Of a DNA stretch of 46,263 nucleotides, positions 41,031 through 46,263 are shown piece after piece. The translations under genes and the position numbers were made by a program. This stretch comes from JAVJUS01 sp040220455. Lineage in GTDB: Bacteria > Pseudomonadota > Alphaproteobacteria > DSM-16000 > Inquilinaceae. The notes beneath the pieces were generated by a model. That model did no database searches and was not told the DNA's origin. It saw only the letters and a list, made by a program, of their open reading frames with translations. The stretch is taken from NCBI GenBank assembly GCA_040220455.1, contig JAVJUS010000145.1, positions 1 through 46,263 on the forward strand. Direction: 5' to 3'. Numbering within the stretch: the stretch's first letter is position 1; the number at the start of each line of letters is the position of its first letter.

Positions 41031-41560
41031 GGGGTCCCGGACTCCCGCGTCGTCCCGGCGGCGAGCACGGCCGCCGAGCGCAGCGCCAGCGCCGCCCCCT
41101 GGATCAGCAGCAGCGCGGCGAAGGCCGGGATCAGGCTCTTGAGCAGGAAGGAGGCGGGGATGCCGCCGACCGAGATCGGCCCCTCCAGGATCTGCCAGGA
41201 CCGGATCATCGACGGCCAGGAATAGCGCAGGATGGCCACGCAGGCCGGCACCAGGAAGACCAGGGTGCCGATCAGGTCGACGGCCGCCTTACGGCGCGGC
41301 GACGCCTCGCCATAGAAGATGTCGACCCGGACATGGCCCTCGACCGCCAGCGTGTAGCCCGCCCCCAGCATCAGCAGGGCGGCGTGGAGGTAGAGGACGG
41401 ATTCCTGCACGAAGATCTCGCTCGTGCCGAAGACGTAGCGCAGCACCACGCTGGCGAACTGGATGACCAGCATCCCGACGGCCACCCAGCGGACCGTCAA
41501 GCCGACGGCCGCGTTGACCGTGTCGAGACGGGCGGCCCAGCGCTCCAGCAGGTCGGCCAT
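41027..41560 (-). CDS. dctQ: TRAP transporter, small permease subunit DctQ
   Basis: A 177-residue four-helix protein of the DctQ family. Helices are near 19-45, 60-80, 95-115 and 140-165; the motif YVFGTSEIFVQES and the block around EGHVRVDIFYGEASPRRKA match the family. The start at 41560 is preceded by CCGGAATCCGCCC. It stands between dctP and dctM, with a 98-bp gap to dctP and an overlap of 4 bp with dctM. Confidence 0.93.
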   Translation of the reverse strand: MADLLERWAARLDTVNAAVGLTVRWVAVGMLVIQFASVVLRYVFGTSEIFVQESVLYLHAALLMLGAGYTLAVEGHVRVDIFYGEASPRRKAAVDLIGTLVFLVPACVAILRYSWPSMIRSWQILEGPISVGGIPASFLLKSLIPAFAALLLIQGAALALRSAAVLAAGTTRESGTP

Positions 41561-41658
41561 GGGCGGATTCCGGTGGTCGGGAGGCGGAAGCGGGAACGGG
41601 CCGCCGGCCGGCGCCCAGGAGGCGTGCGGCCGGCGATCCGCTGCAGGGCCGGCGACGA

Positions 41659-42783
41659 TCAGCCGGGGTAGTCGTAGTCCAGCAGCCGGGCGTTCATGAT
41701 GCCGCCATCGGCGTACTGCATGTAGTCGACCAGGCTGTTGCGGTAGGTAAGGAAGCTCTCGACGATCCGGCCGACCAGCTCGTCGTCGTGCTCGCGCAGC
41801 TCGGCCATCACCTCGCCGGCCGCCGTGCCGATGGCGACCAGGATCTCCTCGGGCACCTTGCGGACCTGTACGCCCTGCTCGGCGACGAGCTGGGGCAGGG
41901 CCTTGGCATGGTTGGTGTTGTACTCGGTCAGCACCTCGTCGTACAGCGACTGGCAGGCGTACGCCACGGCCTGCTTGAGATCGTCGGGCAGGGCCTCGTA
42001 CGCCTCCAGATTGATGCCGCACTCCTCGGCCGAGCTCGGCTCGCCGATGCCGGGCCAGTAGTAGTTCTGGGCGACCTGGTAGAAGCCGAGCGCGGAATCC
42101 GTCCACGGGCCGATGAACTCGCCCGCGTCGATCGTGCCGGACTGCAGCGCCTGGAACATGTCGCCGCCGCCCATGGCCTGGACCGCGACGCCCAGGCGCG
42201 ACAGCACCTCGCTGTTGAGCCCGGCCGTGCGGAAGCGCAGGCCGCGCAGATCGTCGGCCGTGGCGATCTCCTCCTTGAACCAGCCGAACCACTGCGGGCC
42301 GGAGTTGCCGCACAGGAAGGGCTTGAGGCCGAAGCGGCCGTACATCTCGTCGTACAGCGCCTGGCCGCCGCCGTGGTTCATCCAGCCGGACTGCTCGGGC
42401 GCGGTCAGGCCGAAGGGCTGGGAGCCGAACAGCAGGATGCCGATCGACTTGGAGCCCCAATAGGCCGGCACGGAGTGGTACAGCTGGGCCGTGCCCTCGG
42501 CGACCGCGTCGAAGACGCCGTTGCCGGGCACCAGCTCGCCGGCGGCCGAGACCTCGACCTCCAGCCGGCCGCCGGACAGGGCCGTGATCCGCTCGGCCAG
42601 CGTGTTGGCCGCGACGCCCGGGCCCGGCAGGTTGCGCGGCCAGCTCGTCACCATGGTCCAGCGCTGCACGTCCTGGGCGATCGCCGGCGCCGGGAAGGAA
42701 GAGGCGGCGGTCCCGGCGACCGCGGCACCGGCGGCGGCGGAGGTGGTCAGGAACCCGCGGCGGTTCAGATTGCGTTGATCCAT
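41659..42783 (-). CDS. dctP: TRAP transporter substrate-binding protein DctP (TakP-like)
   Basis: A 374-residue exported binding protein. It has a twin-arginine type signal (RRGFLTT, residues 8-14) with cleavage near AIA-QDV. The blocks GGGDMFQALQSGTIDAGEFIGPWTD and YYWPGIGE resemble TakP, the 2-oxo acid binder of Rhodobacter sphaeroides, so its ligand may be an oxo acid or another carboxylate; I rely on memory of that sequence. The start ATG at 42783 follows AGGGAGCGAGAACG. It lies 118 bp after hutH in the same direction. Confidence 0.92.
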   Translation of the reverse strand: MDQRNLNRRGFLTTSAAAGAAVAGTAASSFPAPAIAQDVQRWTMVTSWPRNLPGPGVAANTLAERITALSGGRLEVEVSAAGELVPGNGVFDAVAEGTAQLYHSVPAYWGSKSIGILLFGSQPFGLTAPEQSGWMNHGGGQALYDEMYGRFGLKPFLCGNSGPQWFGWFKEEIATADDLRGLRFRTAGLNSEVLSRLGVAVQAMGGGDMFQALQSGTIDAGEFIGPWTDSALGFYQVAQNYYWPGIGEPSSAEECGINLEAYEALPDDLKQAVAYACQSLYDEVLTEYNTNHAKALPQLVAEQGVQVRKVPEEILVAIGTAAGEVMAELREHDDELVGRIVESFLTYRNSLVDYMQYADGGIMNARLLDYDYPG

Positions 42784-42901
42784 CGTTCTCGCTCCCTGTC
42801 GTCGTTGACCTCGGATCCCGGCAACGGTCTCCGTCCCCTCGTGAGCATCCGGGCGGGTCGGCGTCGCGCCCGCCTCTCATGCATCCTGGCCCGGCGCCGG
42901 C

Positions 42902-44451
<1,550 letters not shown>

Positions 44452-44455
<4 letters not shown>

Positions 44456-46158
44456 GCACCCCCGTCATCGGCGAGGAAGGGCAGACGCAGGCCGTGCTCC
44501 TGCGCGCAGGCGATGGCGTCGGTGTAGCCCGCGTCGGCGTGGCGCATCACGCCGGTCGCCGGATCGTTCCACAGCACGCGCTCGATCCGCCGGTCCGCGG
44601 CCTCGGTGCCGTCGCACACGATGACCATGCCGGCATGCTGAGAATACCCCATGCCGACGCCGCCGCCATGGTGCAGCGACACCCAGGTGGCGCCCGAGGC
44701 GCAGTTGAGCAGGGCGTTGAGCAGCGGCCAGTCGGACACCGCGTCGGAGCCGTCCGCCATAGCCTCGGTCTCCCGGTTCGGGCTGGCGACCGAGCCGGAA
44801 TCAAGGTGGTCGCGTCCGATCACCACCGGGGCCGAGAGCTCGCCGCTGCGGACCATCTCGTTGAAGGCGAGGCCCAGCCGATGGCGCTGGCCCAGCCCGA
44901 CCCAGCAGATCCGCGCCGGCAGGCCCTGGAAGCGGATGCGCTCGCGCGCCATGTCGAGCCAGTTGTGCAGGTGCGGGTCGTCGGGGATGAGCTCCTTGAC
45001 CTTCTCGTCGGTGCGGTAGATGTCCTCCGGATCGCCGGACAGCGCGCACCATCGGAACGGCCCGATGCCGCGGCAGAACAGCGGCCGGATATAGGCCGGC
45101 ACGAAGCCCGGGAACTCGAAGGCGCCCTTCAGCCCCTCGTCCTGGGCCATCTGGCGGATGTTGTTGCCGTAGTCGAGCGTGGGCACCCCGCGATGGTGGA
45201 AGTCCAGCATCGCCTGGACGTGGCTGACCATGGACTGGCGTGCCGCCCGGGCGACCTCGTCCGGGTCGCGCTCGCGCATGTCCGCCCATTCCGACAGCGA
45301 CCAGCCGATGGGCAGATAGCCGTTGACCGGATCATGGGCGGAGGTCTGGTCGGTGACCACGTCGGGATAGACCTCGCGGCGCACGAGCTCGGGATAGATC
45401 TCCGCCGCGTTGCCGACCAGGCCGACCGAGATCGCGCGGCCTTCCGCGCAGGCCCGGGTGACGCGCTCCAGCGCGTCGTCCAGGTCGTCGGCGACCTCGT
45501 CCAGGTAGCCGGTCTTCAGCCGCATGTCGATCCGGCTCGGCTGGCATTCGATGGCCAGCAGGCAGGCTCCGGCCATGGTGGCGGCCAGGGGCTGCGCCCC
45601 GCCCATGCCGCCCAGCCCGGCGGTCAGGATCCACTTGCCGGTCAGATCGCCGCCGTAGTGCTGGCGGCCGACCTCCGCGAAGGTCTCGTAGGTGCCCTGC
45701 ACGATGCCCTGGCTGCCGATATAGATCCACGAGCCGGCCGTCATCTGGCCGTACATCATCAGGCCCTTGCGGTCGAGCTCGTGGAAGTGATGCCAGTCGG
45801 CCCAGTGCGGCACGATGTTGGAGTTGGCGATCAGGACGCGCGGCGCGTCGGCGTGGGTCTTGAAGATGCCCACGGGCTTGCCCGACTGGACGAGCAGGGT
45901 CTCGTCGTCCTCCAGGTCGCGCAGGCCGGCGACGATCCGGTCGAAGCTCTCCCAGTTCCGCGCCGCCCGGCCGATGCCGCCATAGACGATCAGCTCCTCC
46001 GGCCGCTCGGCCACCTCGGCGTCGAGGTTGTTCATAAGCATGCGCAGCGGCGCCTCGGTCAGCCAGCTCTTCGCGCTGATCTCGGGCCCGCGCGGCGCCC
46101 GGATTCTGCGGGCGTTGTCGAGCCGGGTTCCGGCGGCGGCGGGGCGGCTCTCGGCCAT
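44452..46158 (-). CDS. hutU: Urocanate hydratase
   Basis: A 568-residue urocanase, full length; it converts urocanate to imidazolonepropionate with tightly bound NAD+ in the second step of histidine breakdown. Visible blocks are LRMLMNNLD near the N-terminus, the GGMGGAQPLA NAD-binding loop, AECQ-like IECQPSRIDMRLKTGYLD, and the Cys region GLPARICWVGLGQR with HHGGGVGMGYSQHAG. The ATG at 46158 has a modest GAG upstream. The product's TGA is in the hutH overlap. It leads the visible operon hutU-hutH-dctP-dctQ-dctM. Confidence 0.97.
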
Positions 46159-46186
46159 GGTCGGGCTCGCTTGGCGGGTGTTCGGG

Positions 46187-46263
46187 TCAGGCGTCGGGCC
46201 GCGCCACGGGCGCGGGCGGCGGGGCGGGCTCGGCGGCGGCGGGCGGAGCGGGCGGGGAGGGTG
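46187..46263 (-). CDS. C-terminal Pro/Ala-rich tail of an upstream gene (partial)
   Basis: At the edge of the window a minus-strand frame ends ...APPPAPVARPDA with TGA at 46189-46187, 28 bp before the hutU start. Its codons look used (GCC, CCG, GCG), but with only 24 residues seen, mostly Pro and Ala, neither a family nor even a real gene is certain. If real, it would head the hut operon. Confidence 0.4.
   Translation of the reverse strand, partial: PSPPAPPAAAEPAPPPAPVARPDA

Overview
The window is high-GC DNA, roughly 70% by eye, with densely packed genes, frequent GTG and TTG starts, and 4-bp gene overlaps. The gene set points to an alphaproteobacterium, probably a Rhodospirillales-like lineage: hisZ-purA, an RpoH-type sigma factor next to rluD and a DUF6476-like protein, TctCBA and TRAP transporters, a TIGR01459-type HAD protein, and several palindromic intergenic repeats. 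The genus cannot be named from this sequence alone. I see no phage, insertion sequence, CRISPR array or rRNA. The region looks like ordinary chromosome with short repeat elements scattered in it.

Layout. 1-5.6 kb: the 3' end of glmS, a small hypothetical operon on the minus strand, an aldehyde dehydrogenase (gabD-like) overlapping a class II dihydroorotase (pyrC), an exported pentapeptide-repeat protein, a one-TM protein behind an AT-rich leader, and a 29-residue membrane micro-ORF with a very good ribosome binding site. 5.6-14 kb: a GMC oxidoreductase, an RraA-like protein, an MltB-type lytic transglycosylase overlapping a HAD phosphatase, an Hsp20 whose N-terminus is made of a REP-like repeat, and aminopeptidase N. 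14-17.6 kb: phenylalanine 4-hydroxylase, divergent from hisZ and purA. 18-20.8 kb: a tail-anchored pseudokinase with a membrane-protein partner, ending in two large palindromes that also face rpoH. 20.9-25.5 kb: rpoH, rluD, a DUF6476-like protein, a PLP ammonia-lyase/dehydratase and a threonine aldolase, followed by a tandem repeat. 25.6-28.7 kb: FkbM methyltransferase and YceI protein, tRNA-Glu(CTC), and a short CDF metal exporter divergent from a MerR regulator with a clear operator.

28.8-33.8 kb: a tctCBA uptake operon, a repeat-bearing spacer, then an unusual divergent pair: a protein that is only sigma-factor region 2, and a FixJ-like regulator whose receiver has lost most phosphorylation residues. 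33.9-39.4 kb: a CocE/NonD hydrolase, an ATP-grasp ligase, a small one-TM protein and a second GMC oxidoreductase. 39.4-46.3 kb, minus strand: hutU-hutH followed by a TRAP transporter (dctP, dctQ, dctM), which together look like a uptake-and-catabolism unit for histidine or a related acid.

Amino-acid catabolism is a recurring theme (phhA, ltaE, the PLP dehydratase, hutUH, gabD), along with high-affinity organic-acid uptake (TctCBA, TRAP). The strongest candidates for new biology are the histidine ammonia-lyase homologue with an Ala-Cys-Gly MIO triad and a missing catalytic Tyr, the region-2-only sigma protein beside a degenerate response regulator, and the pseudokinase/membrane-protein pair.
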